This document shows, piece after piece, positions 45,701 to 57,082 of a DNA stretch of 64,000 nucleotides. Origin of the DNA: Galerina marginata (taxonomy: Eukaryota > Basidiomycota > Agaricomycetes > Agaricales > Galerinaceae); contig JAECYW010000022.1 in NCBI GenBank assembly GCA_023014335.1, forward strand, positions 806,001 through 870,000. Reading direction: 5' to 3'. The notes beneath the pieces are model-generated. The model did not search any database, was not told where the DNA came from, and worked only from the letters and a program-made list of their open reading frames with translations. Position 1 is the first letter of the stretch. Every line of letters starts with the position of its first letter. The translations under genes and the position numbers were made by a program.

Positions 45701-45960
45701 GAGAAAGCTGAGAAACGCATCGATGAACGATGAAACTAACAATCTAATCTCATCTCCGGCTTTCTTCTCACCCGGCAGCTCGACCCGACAACCGATCACA
45801 CAACCAATCCGGAAATCTTCGTTCCCATGCCTGCCACGCCGCCTCAGGCCTGTGGCACCGTCATCGTTCATCGTTTCAATTTCGCTCCTCGCCACCTCCG
45901 CACGCCTTCCTCATGGTCATCTTTTAGCCTCTAACTAAGTACCCTCGATCATGCCCTCCT
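33775..45960. repeat. Tandem array of roughly 2.25-2.65 kb repeat units
   Basis: Landmark sequences recur in fixed order. ATCGATAGGCGGATCGCAG-like starts lie near 33788, 35022, 37678, 39924, 42325 and 44765 (spacing 2.66, 2.25, 2.40 and 2.44 kb after a partial first unit). TACATCTGGGCTGCCAG lies near 35152, 37816, 40067, 42462 and 44905. CCAGTACATCTGGTAAATTA lies near 33962, 36534, 38800, 41200 and 43655. Units also contain about 300 bp sub-repeats with GGATCGAGAGAGAGA ends. Bases 40901-41214 and 43356-43669 look identical (314 nt), so some copies are young. Open frames inside are not conserved between units and match no transposase, reverse transcriptase or other domain. It is not an rDNA unit. 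Function unknown. Confidence 0.85.
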
Positions 45961-47880
45961 CACCCTGTGCCACGACGAACACGCCTGCGGTTCATATCTA
46001 GCCGACTTAAAGTTAATAGGAGAGACGGTCTGAATCGCCACTGGCAGTTGATTCTCCTCTCTTTCTTAAACTTACACTCGGATTCGACTTGGGACGCGCA
46101 AGGATAGACTACTACTGTACCGTGCATACTCAGGCTAGACGCACCTTACCCTTACAGTGACACCTTATCCAACTGACTCTGCGAGAAACTTACCGTAATA
46201 ACGATACGAGCTTATCGAGGTGCGTAATGATTTCGTTCGTGCTCCACCTCGGCTATCGTATCGCTGACGACCTTCTTTTTCTTCTTTTCTTTTTCCTTCC
46301 TTTCTTTATTTTTGTCTTTATAACCAGGCTTTATAACCAGGCTTATACTCTTCCCAACCATCCACGTCTTTCCATTCCCATTACCTTTCCCGACGGCGAA
46401 GACGGACTGAGAACGAGAAAACACCTGCGACATCCAGATATACACCCCGCCGCGGACGGGTTCTACTTCACCCGCTCCCCACTTCACTTCCCTCCGGAGA
46501 AACCGCACCCTCAACCTCCTATCCGCGTTCACCGTCGTCTATCGTCCCTTCTTAACTAGTTATCACCGATCGGTTATACTCGTACACCATGGCCCACCCA
46601 CACCCAAACCTCCCCTCCCTCTCCCCCGCCTCAGCTTCCTCCTCAACACTAATCGTAACCCCTCTCCCCTCCTCGTCCTCCTCGTCATCGCAGCCAAAGA
46701 AGCGGCTCAGTCTTGGCCTGACGATATCGACCTCACCCCAGACACCAGTACAAGCGAAGATGAGCGCGCGCGGGTTCGTAGAGCCGCATCATAGTCATCT
46801 GCCGAGACGGACGAGGGCGAAGGCCAACACGGCGCCAGTGAAGGTCGCTAGTGTCGATGTGGGCTCGGACCTGACCAAGCAGACGCAGATGGAGATGAGG
46901 AAGGAGGAGGCGGGGAAGGACGCTTCGAATTCGCTCGGTCCTGGACGCAGGACTACAACCACAACCAACGGCCCCCCAGGATTACTATTAGACGACCCCA
47001 ATCCCGCCTTCCTCTCCACACCTCCCGTGCCCGTGCTCTCGCCCGGCCCTCCTCCGCTCGATCGTTCTCGCCCATCGTTCCCCCCGCGCTCTCTATTCCC
47101 CGGCTTACACGACGCCGCCAACGACGATGAAACCCCGCCCACCCATCTTCTATCTCTAAAACTCCCGCCGAGCCCCGCCTTAGATTCTGGCTTAGACTTG
47201 GGTTCGGGGTTGGGGTTGGGGACGAGCACCACTCCACCCCGGCCTACCCCGGCAGCGCTCACATCCGCTGCACTTTCCCTCTCTCTCGGTCTCGGTTTAG
47301 GCTTGGGATTCAATGCCAATTTAGGTTCGCCAACACCAGCTACACCAGGCTCAGCACCCGTACAAACACCTATGCACAAAGGACCTCTACATGGGAACCT
47401 ACCAAGGCGGACGGCACGAGCACGGGTGAGGGTGAGGGCAGGGACCACGCCTCTGCAATCAGCACGAGCACAAGCAAGCGCGAGGTCGACCAGTCGTCCG
47501 CCTCTCGCTGCTGATGCCAGAGCCGACGGGCAGTTGGACGAGCGGCGTGGGGCTGGGGCTGGGTCGTCTGAGGAGACGCAGGATGGGACGGGTGGAGGGG
47601 AGGCTGAGGGGTTTGGACGGGACGAGCCGGCAACGCCTACGCCTAGACCTGCACAAGGCGGAGGCGGAGGCAGCGCGCGTTTGATGATCGGACACAGGGA
47701 ACGGCCACGACGATATCAGAGACGCGCTGACATGCTTGATTTTGATCGAGCGGGGAAGGCGCATATATCACTAAGATCCGGTCAAGAGGCTGGCCGTGGT
47801 GTTGACGTGGAGGCGGTGGCGAAAGCCAAGACGAAAGAAGATGTGCTAGAAGAGAGAGCGAGCATACAACCTGTCGGACA
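44040..47880. repeat. Segmental duplication, copy 1
   Basis: This block (last repeat unit, gene leader and first part of the disordered-protein gene) is repeated in the same orientation at about 52410-58250. Allowing for the 2,048 bp LTR insertion in the other copy, lengths agree (about 3.84 versus 3.79 kb). Near 45011-45230 the match is almost letter for letter with 55451-55670. Homology stops inside the coding region near 47880. Confidence 0.8.
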
Positions 47881-47998
47881 GGCGACTGCCTTCCCTTTGC
47901 TGTCCTCTATATTCAAAGTATCTAGTATTATTCTCCTAAAAGATGCGAATACAATGACATCAGTTTCGCAGCTCAAAACCCCCTGCAAGCATGAATAG
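46589..47998 (+). CDS. Disordered Pro/Ser/Arg-rich protein, 3'-truncated copy
   Basis: Single exon, 469 aa, start in good context (ACACCATGGCC). Up to about residue 430 it parallels the protein at 57083-59539: PSLSPASASSSTLIVTPLPS, KKRLSLGLTISTSPQ, GFVEPHHSHLPRRTRAKAN, LDRSRPSFPPRSLFPGLHD, THLLSLKLPPSP. Then the sequence leaves the homology and ends in about 40 unrelated residues (SSIFKVSSIILLK and on). It therefore lacks the C-terminal half of the intact paralogue. I know no domain in it; the composition suggests intrinsic disorder with basic patches. Whether the truncated copy is expressed cannot be told. Confidence 0.6.
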   Translation: MAHPHPNLPSLSPASASSSTLIVTPLPSSSSSSSQPKKRLSLGLTISTSPQTPVQAKMSARGFVEPHHSHLPRRTRAKANTAPVKVASVDVGSDLTKQTQMEMRKEEAGKDASNSLGPGRRTTTTTNGPPGLLLDDPNPAFLSTPPVPVLSPGPPPLDRSRPSFPPRSLFPGLHDAANDDETPPTHLLSLKLPPSPALDSGLDLGSGLGLGTSTTPPRPTPAALTSAALSLSLGLGLGLGFNANLGSPTPATPGSAPVQTPMHKGPLHGNLPRRTARARVRVRAGTTPLQSARAQASARSTSRPPLAADARADGQLDERRGAGAGSSEETQDGTGGGEAEGFGRDEPATPTPRPAQGGGGGSARLMIGHRERPRRYQRRADMLDFDRAGKAHISLRSGQEAGRGVDVEAVAKAKTKEDVLEERASIQPVGQATAFPLLSSIFKVSSIILLKDANTMTSVSQLKTPCKHE

Positions 47999-48643
47999 CT
48001 TCCCTAGTATGCGGATGACGCATACCGCAAGCTTGAAGCCTCATTGCTGATGCAAAGCATCCCACTACCTTCTTTTTTTTTCTTATGCATGTTTGCGACT
48101 CCGTCATATACCAAGCCTGTCAGAAGCAAGCGAAGCAAATGCTGTTCCAGCTTGTAGATTCAGCGGTCGACTGCAGAGAGATCAACATGTGAAAAATATT
48201 GAAGCATAAATAGCGAGCGCCTAAACTTGGTGCGAAACAGAGTCCAGGCGGAACCTCCGAGCAGTCTTTGATTCGGTACGTCACAATTGCTAAGGTTCAG
48301 GTGGAAGAAACCCCGACGCAGAGTCTGCGGCTCCAGAGGGCAGCCAACAGCCAGACTGTGAAGCCTAGTCGGACAAAGGAAAAGGCCATATGTTCTTTAC
48401 CTTACTTTTCCACTACTAGTCGGCATTTAAGTAAGTGCAGTGATAACTCAAATGACTCGGCCAGTTACCAATATCATCGAATCTGAAGCAGCACGCAGCA
48501 TAATTAATCAGAATAACTAATACAATTGTGACGCCCCATTAGAGAATTATAGTGGTACATTCAGTTAACAATGGCGCTGAGCACCCTTTTGGTCATCGTA
48601 TATCCGGAATTTGTAGGCGCTGAGGTAGTATCTCCGATCCGAT
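47999..48643. other. Intergenic, no gene seen
   Basis: About 645 bases between the truncated disordered-protein gene and the convergent 7-TM gene. Nothing recognisable. Confidence 0.35.
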
Positions 48644-49895
48644 TCATACTCTACTCGTCTCGGTCGTAGGAGGCAAGATAGCATCAACATCCATTTCTCG
48701 AACACCATATATCTCAGCCTGGCCGTCTTCATGACTTATTGATTGTCCTTGAAACTGAAGGCGTGATAGATTGGGCAGATCTGTGTTGTCATTCAAATTG
48801 GGTGCAACACACACCCGTGCCACCATAACAGTTGGAACAAGTCCCTGGCTCATTTGTCAGTGAAAATTTTGGCTTTTAAGCAAAATTAACGTACCGTTAC
48901 GACGATCGCCAGATTTGTAGCATAATTTATAAATGCAAAGCTTACAGAATCTATGGAGGTTGTGGAGGGGCTGTTTAAGGCAACTTGCAAAAGTAATGCG
49001 AGGGAGTAGATGACAGCCGATTGGACCAGAATATCTATCACATGTCGGAACCGTCCTCTGGAGGTATTTTCCAAATTGGAAACGGAATGAATTCTGAACG
49101 CAATGAGGAGTGTTGTGGCCATGCTGGTGACAAATGATATGCAAAAGAAAGTGATTTGCATGCGCGCCACGAGACGTATTCCTTGGTCTGTTGATATTGA
49201 ATCAAAACTAAGGAATGTAAGTGCAGTAGAGATCCCTTTTTGAAATTATTCCGTTTAACACACTACCATAATGGTCTCCCTTCGCACAAGCTCACCTAGT
49301 TCTGTGACAAAGAGAACTGCAGGCACTAAAATTGCCCAGGCTGAACGGTTCCAAACAAAAAAGCATCGCCATATCTGTGAATTAATAAATGAATGTCTGG
49401 TAAATAAATAGATTCGCCTACGAGCAGTACATCGGCAAGGACCACGAGAAGTACTTGGCTCAGGTTGCTCACACCCAGCAACCATTCTGGAGCTTCAAAT
49501 AATGCAACAAAGGTTTTTCCCCGCGTCGTCCCTTCAGTCACAAAACTCTGGATCAAAAGGTACCATTGAAGGCCCAGCTGGAAGACAGCATCTGCGTAGA
49601 TGGCGGTAATGGTGGCAATTATCATCCTTTGCCATGAGTGACTTTTGGTCACTATCGATTTACTTTCAGTTTATAATTCTTGACGAATTGAAAGAAGCAG
49701 TCGACTTGCAATACAGGTACAAAGTACCAAAATAAATGCTCGTGTAAACTCCTGAGATAATTGGATCAGCACTTCAATACAAATTGGACACATGTATTGA
49801 GACTTGCCCATTGAGAAACTGAGCATTAGAGTAGAATTTAGTGCGGCACTGATGTACGACTCCTGGGTTGCGGAGGATGGGAAAGATGCAGACAT
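48644..49895 (-). CDS. Uncharacterised Agaricomycete multi-pass (7-TM) membrane protein
   Basis: A multi-exon minus-strand gene. A first exon starts at 49895 (MSASFPSSATQESYISAALN). After it, in order on the minus strand, come MIIATITAIYADAVFQLGLQ, LLVVLADVLL joined by splicing to IWRCFFVWNRSAWAILVP, MQITFFCISFVTSMATTLLI with AFRIHSVSN, SRGRFRHVIDILVQSAVIYS, and GLVPTVMVARVCVAP. The tail to 48644 is hydrophilic. These landmarks, especially ADxLLIWRCxxVWNRS and SRGRFRHIVDIxVQS, belong to a large uncharacterised membrane family of mushrooms. Intron 1 seems to have a GC-AG border (GCAAGT at 49807). Near 49690 the reading frame shifts and I cannot find a convincing intron, so the N-terminal part is unresolved or damaged. 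It lies between the two segmental-duplication copies. Confidence 0.68.
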
Positions 49896-51654
49896 GGTAA
49901 AAACGACAGATTGTTCTAAGGTTTGCGCTGTTTTTGAATGTCCTATATAGGTTCAAGCATTGAAATCATCCTGTATAGTCTAGAAGTAAAGAAAATACCG
50001 ATCAGTTTCAGGTATGGTCCTTCCATCAATGCCTAAGCAATGATGATGGGGATTGTTGCCAATGAGTTAACGAAAATTTTTGGCCAACCGAAATGGTACA
50101 ATGCTTGGGGGAAAAAAAAACACCTCCGAGACAGATTTTCAAGTTACCCACCCCGTACAATCCCCATGTTAAACCACGCACCCTACTACCTAATCAGCGC
50201 CACGAGCAGAAATGATCGTGGTTCCAAAATAAGAATTCTTGAACAAAGAAAATCAAATCAAGGTATTAAGATTAACGGTATCATTGTAAGCCGCAAACTT
50301 GAGGTCAGTAGGAAGTTCCACAGATGGTGCAACAGGTTTCTGCACAGCTCCACAAGCTAAGCATGGTGCCATTGATGGCCCGCTAGCACTTTCCTTCTTT
50401 CCTGTCGAGATAGCCTTATCCATCCGTCAACTAGTTGTCTATGATCAACAGCTGAGGTCAGTAATTTTTGTGGTGGTGATCTTATTGTTTCAAGTGCTGG
50501 CGCTGCAGTAGGCCAGTATTAATGCAGTGCTGTTCCTGAAGAAATAGACGCTGGGTGCATGGTCAATTACAAGATGGTTAAATGAACAAGTGACTTACTC
50601 CCGGAGATGATCAAAAGTTAGAGGGTGGTAGCGGAGTAGCTACAGATCCTGCAGGTTACATTGGATCCTGTGGAAGCCGGAGGTAGCAATGTCCGCAACG
50701 TGCGATGGTTCCTCGGTTACGCGCCGATACTGTGGTAGGCTAGCTATTCGGGAAATGAGACAGCACTGTGAGTGTGGCAGTGCCTCCACTAAAAGATTAA
50801 CTGATACAATACTAACGCCCCGCTAGATGATTGTAGCTAGAGCTTGTGATTGGGCAGGTGAAATGAGGAGATCGATGTGAGAGGAAGCACAAGGGAAGAG
50901 GGACGGCAGTGCAGGCAATGAGCCACGGCTATTTTTGGTCAGTTCGTCCCGTAGCGTCTGCTCCAGCAATGAGCCTAATGAACAGCTGGATGCTCAGTCA
51001 CATGTAAATATGTGAGAGAAGGAAAGCATTAGAAAACAAGCCTGCAACGGAGCAGAGGATGAGCCGAAGGACAAGAAGGACAACAGAGGAAAACCTTGGA
51101 TTTGAAATACTTTTGACAAGAAAGAAGGTGTGCCGATCAGCGGTGCTACTGAGTGATCTCTCCACCCTACCTCCCATTGGCACAGCCCTACCACCACGGC
51201 ACCGATTGAATATCAATGTGGACAGAAAGGCTGGAAGGAAGGCAGTGTAGTGAGGGAGAGATCTGCTCGTTGCGGACTGTTGCTTCCGTCGATGGGCGGT
51301 TCAGGATCTTCGAAGATAGGATGGTCTATAGTTTGCTTTATCAGGAAGTAGACGGCCAAAAAATGTACAGCACTTATAGACGGCATGACGGCGACGCAGC
51401 TGAAGGTATATGGAGACAACTCACCACTTCCGAACAGATTTTGGATAAACCAAGAGGAGGAGAAGCGGAAGGACCGGGGCTAGGCGGCGACCCTCATACC
51501 CGACCAGGCAACGCGCGCTTGGTGGTTGGACGTCAACATGTACAAAGACGGCAATAGAGGTACCATGAGTGGGAGGCTACCTGGTTGAACATTGACCTAC
51601 ACTGACTGTCACCCTGTGTTATTCAGAGGCGCAAAACTGTGGTAACGACCTTCA
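49896..51654. other. Long intergenic, no gene seen
   Basis: About 1.75 kb upstream of the 7-TM gene. Open frames (for example 51216-51557) have no recognisable domain and are probably chance. Confidence 0.4.
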
Positions 51655-53406
51655 AAAAGTAGTTATCGCTGACGCGATAGGAATCCGAATTTTATTCTCG
51701 AGGTAGGAGACAGGGTGGCTGGCATAAGTTGATTCATCAATCACCTTCCTTTCCAAACAAATCTCGAGGGGGAACGCGCGCTGGGTTACTAACCAGAACA
51801 TCTGGTAAGTTATGACACCTCCGCGCGTGTAGAGAGCGCCGGAAGGAGATCGTGATGGACCGAATTACGAGTCCGACGAAGGAGAACAACAGGCTGGCTG
51901 GCATAAATTGATCTTCATTTAATCACGTTCTTTTCGAGAGATTTGCCAACGCGCTGGGTCACTCACCAGAACATCTGGCAAATAATAACCCCCTTCGTGC
52001 GTGTATAGAATGCTCGAAAGAGATCGTGGTGGAGCGAATTTAGGGACCAGAAACATGGAGCGAGATGGAGAAAAAAGGTACTCTAGCTCAGGCAAATCTG
52101 CCCATTCAGCAACTGTCCACTTCAGTCTAACACATGCTTAGAGAGAACGCGTCCGCTCCGATTCAAGATCCCAGTCAAAAGGCATGCAGGCTCAACGTAT
52201 ACATAGATATGCGTTGTAAACCCGGGACGCATTGGTTTGTTTTGGACATCCTCGGAATGGAGCGGAGTAGAGTGGAGGGCTAACGGACGAGTGTTTCTGG
52301 TGGCGTGTGGTTAGACGCGTTGGTGTTAATCGAACGTTAATCAGCGAAGTCGACTAAGACAGGAGAAATTAGCGGAGAAAAGAAAGCAGATGCAGAAAAT
52401 AGAGATGGAGAAGTCGAGCACAAAAGTATGAGCGCCAGAAATAAAAAAGAGAAACGGAAGAAAGACATTGACGCAAGCAGGTGCATCCGAGCCGATGTAT
52501 CCGCAAACCCGGTGCTGCTTTACGGCCATACCACACTTCATGATGATTACATGGACGAAAGTATTTCCTGTACCTCGAGTTTAACTTTTCTCGTGAGGCA
52601 CAGATGAGATACTTGAGTCTTAGCAAGGTGGTAGGCCGGAGAGAGAACAGGACGGTGCGGATACGGAGGAGTGATTGTCGGTGTCGGTCAGCATTTGACC
52701 TTTTGAAATCATCGGATAATGAGAATCTACCATTTTATTTGGGTATCAGTAAGAAATAATCGGGCAAGAGATGATACTTATTAAGTACTCACCTAGCTCG
52801 CCAAACTCGCAACTCGATGACGCGCAAGAAATGCCGATTTCCACCCTCGTCGTGCAGTCCATCATGATCCCAATTGATACCCGGCACTCCCAGCTAAAGC
52901 CAAGTTCAACATACCTTACAGCCTTGCCCTACGGTTACTATGTTCCAGAGCATCTCCCGCCCGAGCCCAATAGACATTCGGCTCGAGTACAGCGGAGGTG
53001 CTCGAAGTTCGTCGTGAGGTAAGGCTGAAAGAGTGCTTTGACGGATGCAGTATTGGCTGGGAGTTGGAACGATTTGTGGTCCAGGCCAAAGGTTGGGTTT
53101 ATGTTACAGGAACTCAACCGAGCAGCGAGAGGGAGGGATGAGATGATATGTCCCACCAATCGATAGGCGGATCGCAGGCTAAGCCCAGAGTAATCAACAG
53201 ATCAACCGTTACAAAAATCCCCGTAGACCAAAGATTAACAGAGAGTCGAAGACTCCTGGGTTCCTGGGGACTTTATCAAACTGCAGATTGAAACGGACTA
53301 CATCTGGGCTGCCAGCGTTCGGACCTAAAGGCGATGGAATTGTCGGCGTTCAGGCAATCGCACGGACAACGACGGTGATCAAGCTCCTGTTCGAGTTTAG
53401 CCACGT

Positions 53407-53622
53407 TGTAGTAGTGAGCTCTGGGCCGAGCTGCCCGAGCCTCGATTAGATTAGATAGTTAGTAGCACAGCCTGTCCGTATGTGGACAGGCGCGGCCCAG
53501 TGACGAACTCATCCTAGCTTGCTCCCGGCCACTGCGTGCTTGCCGGACCGCGCGCCTGCTCGACGCGCCTCCGAGCCTCGCCAGACCCGAGCTGCCAGGG
53601 TAGGTCTGATTGGCCTATCCCA
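53407..53622 (+). repeat. Left LTR, 216 bp
   Basis: Starts TGTAGTAGTGAGCTCTGGGC and ends GGCCTATCCCA. Same length and sequence as 55235-55450. Confidence 0.92.
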
Positions 53623-53912
53623 TTTGGTGACAACAGAGCGATTCGACTCTGCGCATTCGCACCAGCCAGCTCCGTTTTTCGAACCAACATTGCCAGCGGA
53701 CTGTTTTTTTTCGAAACCTTACACATCGACTATCTCAATTTACGCGACTTGGGCAGCCTATAATCTACTTAACGAGTACTTCTCGAGCCCTACCTGGCCT
53801 CTCGCACCTTGGCCCCGACTTTTCGCGACTGCCAAACCCACTTCCGTCTCCGCCGACGTTGACAGTGTTGACACCTTCTGTCACCCGCATCCAACCCACT
53901 CATATTCCAGCC

Positions 53913-55167
53913 ATGGCTACATACCAACAAGCCTATATGTTTTCTGGTGAATCCAGTTCCGCCAAAGATGCAGCCGACTGGCTAGCCATCCTCGAAACCA
54001 ATATGTCCCCGCACATGACCAGCCGTGACAACGCCAACCTTTTTTCTACTAGGCTATTCCGTAAATCCCCCGCAAAACGATGGTTTAACTCGCTACCAGA
54101 CGATGTTCAACGTCGGTGGCATCTCCTCAAACCCGAATTCGAGTCGCGATGGTGTATGAATTCTTCCGCCAGCCTCGTCGCCCAAATTTCCACTGTCTCC
54201 GTTTCCGTACCCGTTCCATCCATACCTCGTACCCCTTCCATTTCACATTCTACTCTTTCTTCTGCCCCTCCTAACATTCTAAAACTCATACCACCACCAC
54301 CGGCCACTACCACCTCGAATATGATACATATGACTAAAATCGACTTCGACAAGATGCTCAAAGATTCCTACCGACGTGGATCTGAAGACGGCTTCAAGAA
54401 AGGGTTCACAGACGCCAGCGAGAAACTCACCACTACACACAAGGAGGCCATCGCAGACGTGTTGGAAGGTGCTCGCGAGCACTGCGATGAGGAGTACGTC
54501 AATGCTTTCGAGCTTGGTCATACTTCCGCGGTTCACGACCTTCGTAAACACCAAGAATCACTTCGGAAACTGCAGATTGATGTTGCCGTCCAAGTTGACT
54601 TACCTCCTGATGACGAAACCTTTTTTCACTCCGACAGCAGTCAATATCCCACTACCTCACACTTCCGAAATTGGCTCCCAAACCAGCCCATCTATATTTC
54701 CAACCCCTTTACCCTTACCACGCCCATCACTTTTACTTTCTCCTGCACCTATTTTACCAACCTTAATCCCAATTCCCATCCCTGTTCCCACATCATCACC
54801 AAAACTCAGTTGGGCTGACGATTCTGCGTCCCTTCCTATTATCCCGCTTATCAAACTTCCACGCGATTTATCCGCCCTTCGTTCGAACAACAAGCCTTTC
54901 GGTACCCTAAGACATCGATATCGGCGACATTTCAAAACCGCTCGCCCTAGATCAACCCCACCAGACCATGTTCCATCCTCAAATACCAACAGATATATTC
55001 CGAGATCATCATCCCGTCGTTACCCGCATTTATCCCCACCGTCGCCTCGGCCAAATGTGACCCCATTCCTTCCGCCAGTTTTGGATTGGGATAGTGATCC
55101 CCGCCTTTTTGAGCTTAGCCGCGTTTTGAGGTCTTTGGGATGGTCCCATTCTCCTTCGAGATCATGA
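53913..55167 (+). CDS. Gag-like protein of the LTR element, in two overlapping frames
   Basis: From ATG 53913 (MATYQQAYMFSGESS) to 54818 one frame encodes a gag-like N-terminus: DAADWLAILE, NLFSTRLFRKSPAKRWFNSL and HLLKPEFESRW follow the pattern of retrotransposon gag domains. A segment rich in charged residues (EDGFKKGFTDASEKL) comes next. Between about 54600 and 54670 sense appears to switch to another frame, which runs to 55167 and holds SPKLSWADDSASLP, RDLSALRSNNKPFGTLRHR and VLDWDSDPRLFELSRVLRSL. I recognise this tail from proteins common in mushroom genomes. The switch may be a programmed frameshift, an unseen intron or a mutation. No zinc knuckle was seen. Likely packages element RNA. 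Confidence 0.6.
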
Positions 55168-55234
55168 TTCAGGCTTTTCTAGATAGGTTTTTCGTGATGC
55201 AACGAGGACGTTGCATTTTGTGTGGGTGGGCACA

Positions 55235-55450
55235 TGTAGTAGTGAGCTCTGGGCCGAGCTGCCCGAGCCTCGATTAGATTAGATAGTTAGTAGCACAGCC
55301 TGTCCGTATGTGGACAGGCGCGGCCCAGTGACGAACTCATCCTAGCTTGCTCCCGGCCACTGCGTGCTTGCCGGACCGCGCGCCTGCTCGACGCGCCTCC
55401 GAGCCTCGCCAGACCCGAGCTGCCAGGGTAGGTCTGATTGGCCTATCCCA
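55235..55450 (+). repeat. Right LTR, 216 bp
   Basis: Identical by eye to the left LTR and followed by the ACGT target duplication at 55451-55454. Confidence 0.92.
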
Positions 55451-57082
55451 ACGTCAGCGACCGGGTTTGCGAGAGTTGGATAGTATACTCCTTACCTACA
55501 CCCCCGTGCCAGTGATGGTGAGTGCGGATTGACACAAAAAAAGGCCTCATTGTCGGCGAACAGAGAATTTAAAATCGACTACGGTCCAGCAGCCAGCTAG
55601 ATTAACCATAAGATTGTTCAGCAGGCGGTAGCCCTGGGTATCACAAAAACACTGAAAATGAAGGATCTTAGAAATCCAAATAAAGAATCAATTTGGATCT
55701 TCCGAGAGCACTTCAGATATTTGGACTCGGAGGTGCCAGGGCTGTTTACTGCTGCGATAGATCCGATGGTGTAAGGACCGTAAGCAGAACCGATATTTGA
55801 GTGTATGGATCGGGAGAATCATATCGATATTGTCAATTGAACATCCCACCCGCGTTCCACCCATCAGCCAAATAAACCACGGATTACGGTAGCGATTTAA
55901 TAGCCCAGAATACCTAAAACAACTCAGTGGATGAAGGATATCAGGAATCCAAGGACAGGTCTTGAAAGCTTTCAAGCTTGGACCCACAGAGAGAACTTCA
56001 ACAACTTGGATACTGCGCATCTGAGTACTTGGGCTATCGTGCTACGATGAATCCGATGGTTGTAAGCCGCAGGGCAGGTCCGGGAAGTGGAACATGGAAT
56101 CGTGGATCGAGAGAGAGACATCGATGAACTTTGAAACGCGCAAAGTAGCATCGGTGTGCGGGCGCGTGGAATCGTGGATCGAGAGAGAGAGAGAGAAACG
56201 CATCGATGAACGATGAACGTTGAACACGCTCTCAATCTAATCTCATCTCCGGCTTTCTTCTCCTCCGATTCCCACCGGCAGCCCGCCCCGACAACCGATC
56301 ACCCATCCAATCTGGAAATCTTCGTTCCCATGCCTGCCACGCCGCTTCAGACCTGTGGCACCGTCATCGTTCAATTTGTGCTCCTCGCCACCTCCGCACG
56401 ATATCCTCATGGTTATCTTTTAGCCTCTAACGTTAACTACAAGTACCCTCGATCATGCCCTCACCCTGTGCCACGACGAACACGCCTGCGGTTCATATCT
56501 AGCCGACTTAATAGAAGAGATTCAGAAGAGACGGTCTGAATCGCCACTGGCAGTTGATTCTCCTCTCTTTCTTAAACTTACACCCGGATTCGACTTGGAA
56601 CGCGCCAGGATAGACTACTACTGTACCGTGCACACTCAGGCTAGACGCACCTTACAGTGACACTGACTCTGCGAGAAACTTAATAACGAAACGAGCTTAT
56701 CGAGGTGCGTAATGATTTCGTCGTGCTCCACCTCGGCTATCGTATCGCTGACGACCTTCTTTTCTTTTTCCTTCTTCCCTTCTTTTATTTTTGTCTTTGT
56801 CTTTATAACCAGGCTTTCGAATTCCGTCTCTTTAGTTTCAAAGGGACGACCTCATCTTTCCTTTCTACACCGCAGACGAAGACGGACTACGAGCAAGTAA
56901 TATATATACGCCCCGCCGCGGACGGGTTCTACCTTCACCCGCTCCCTTCTCCCCACCTTCCGATCCCCGCTCCCCAGTTCCCCCGGAGAAACCGCACCCT
57001 CAACCTCCTATCCGCGTTGCTCGTCGAACCTCCATCCTCATCATCCCCTTCTTAACTCGGTATCACAGATATACGCAACACC

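Larger units (their letters stand above)
53407..55450 (+). mobile_element. Non-autonomous LTR retrotransposon, 2,044 bp
   Basis: Two 216 bp LTRs, identical by eye, start TGTAGTAGTGAGC and end CCTATCCCA (TG...CA). They flank 1.6 kb of internal sequence. A 4-base target duplication ACGT lies at 53403-53406 and 55451-55454, and the uninterrupted site (GCCACGTCAGCG) is present in copy 1 near 45010. Just inside the left LTR, TGGTGACAACAGAGCG (53625-53640) is a possible tRNA primer-binding site. A G-rich GTGTGGGTGGG before the right LTR may be the polypurine-tract equivalent. Inside is a gag-like frame but no protease, reverse transcriptase, RNase H or integrase. It must therefore use enzymes from an autonomous relative. 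LTR identity points to a recent insertion. Confidence 0.92.
51655..56480. repeat. Second block of the long repeat, split by an LTR element
   Basis: The family of the 33.8-46 kb array resumes here. CCAGAACATCTGGTAAGTTA is near 51790 and again, diverged, near 51967, and ACTACATCTGGGCTGCCAG is near 53300. After the retrotransposon, the unit continues from 55451 to the leader of the disordered-protein gene. Sub-repeats with ATCGAGAGAGAGA ends occur near 56105 and 56175. Confidence 0.8.

Noticed and set aside
34576..45938. Many 60-200 codon frames in the repeat array
   Set aside because: They are not kept open between units, change frame with small indels, and show no domain. They are treated as noncoding repeat.
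46227..46559. 110-codon frame upstream of the truncated disordered-protein gene
   Set aside because: Also present but altered before the second copy, in T-rich leader sequence; most likely promoter or 5' UTR.
53407..55450. Autonomous Gypsy or Copia element
   Set aside because: The internal part is only 1.6 kb and has no protease, reverse transcriptase, RNase H or integrase motif.
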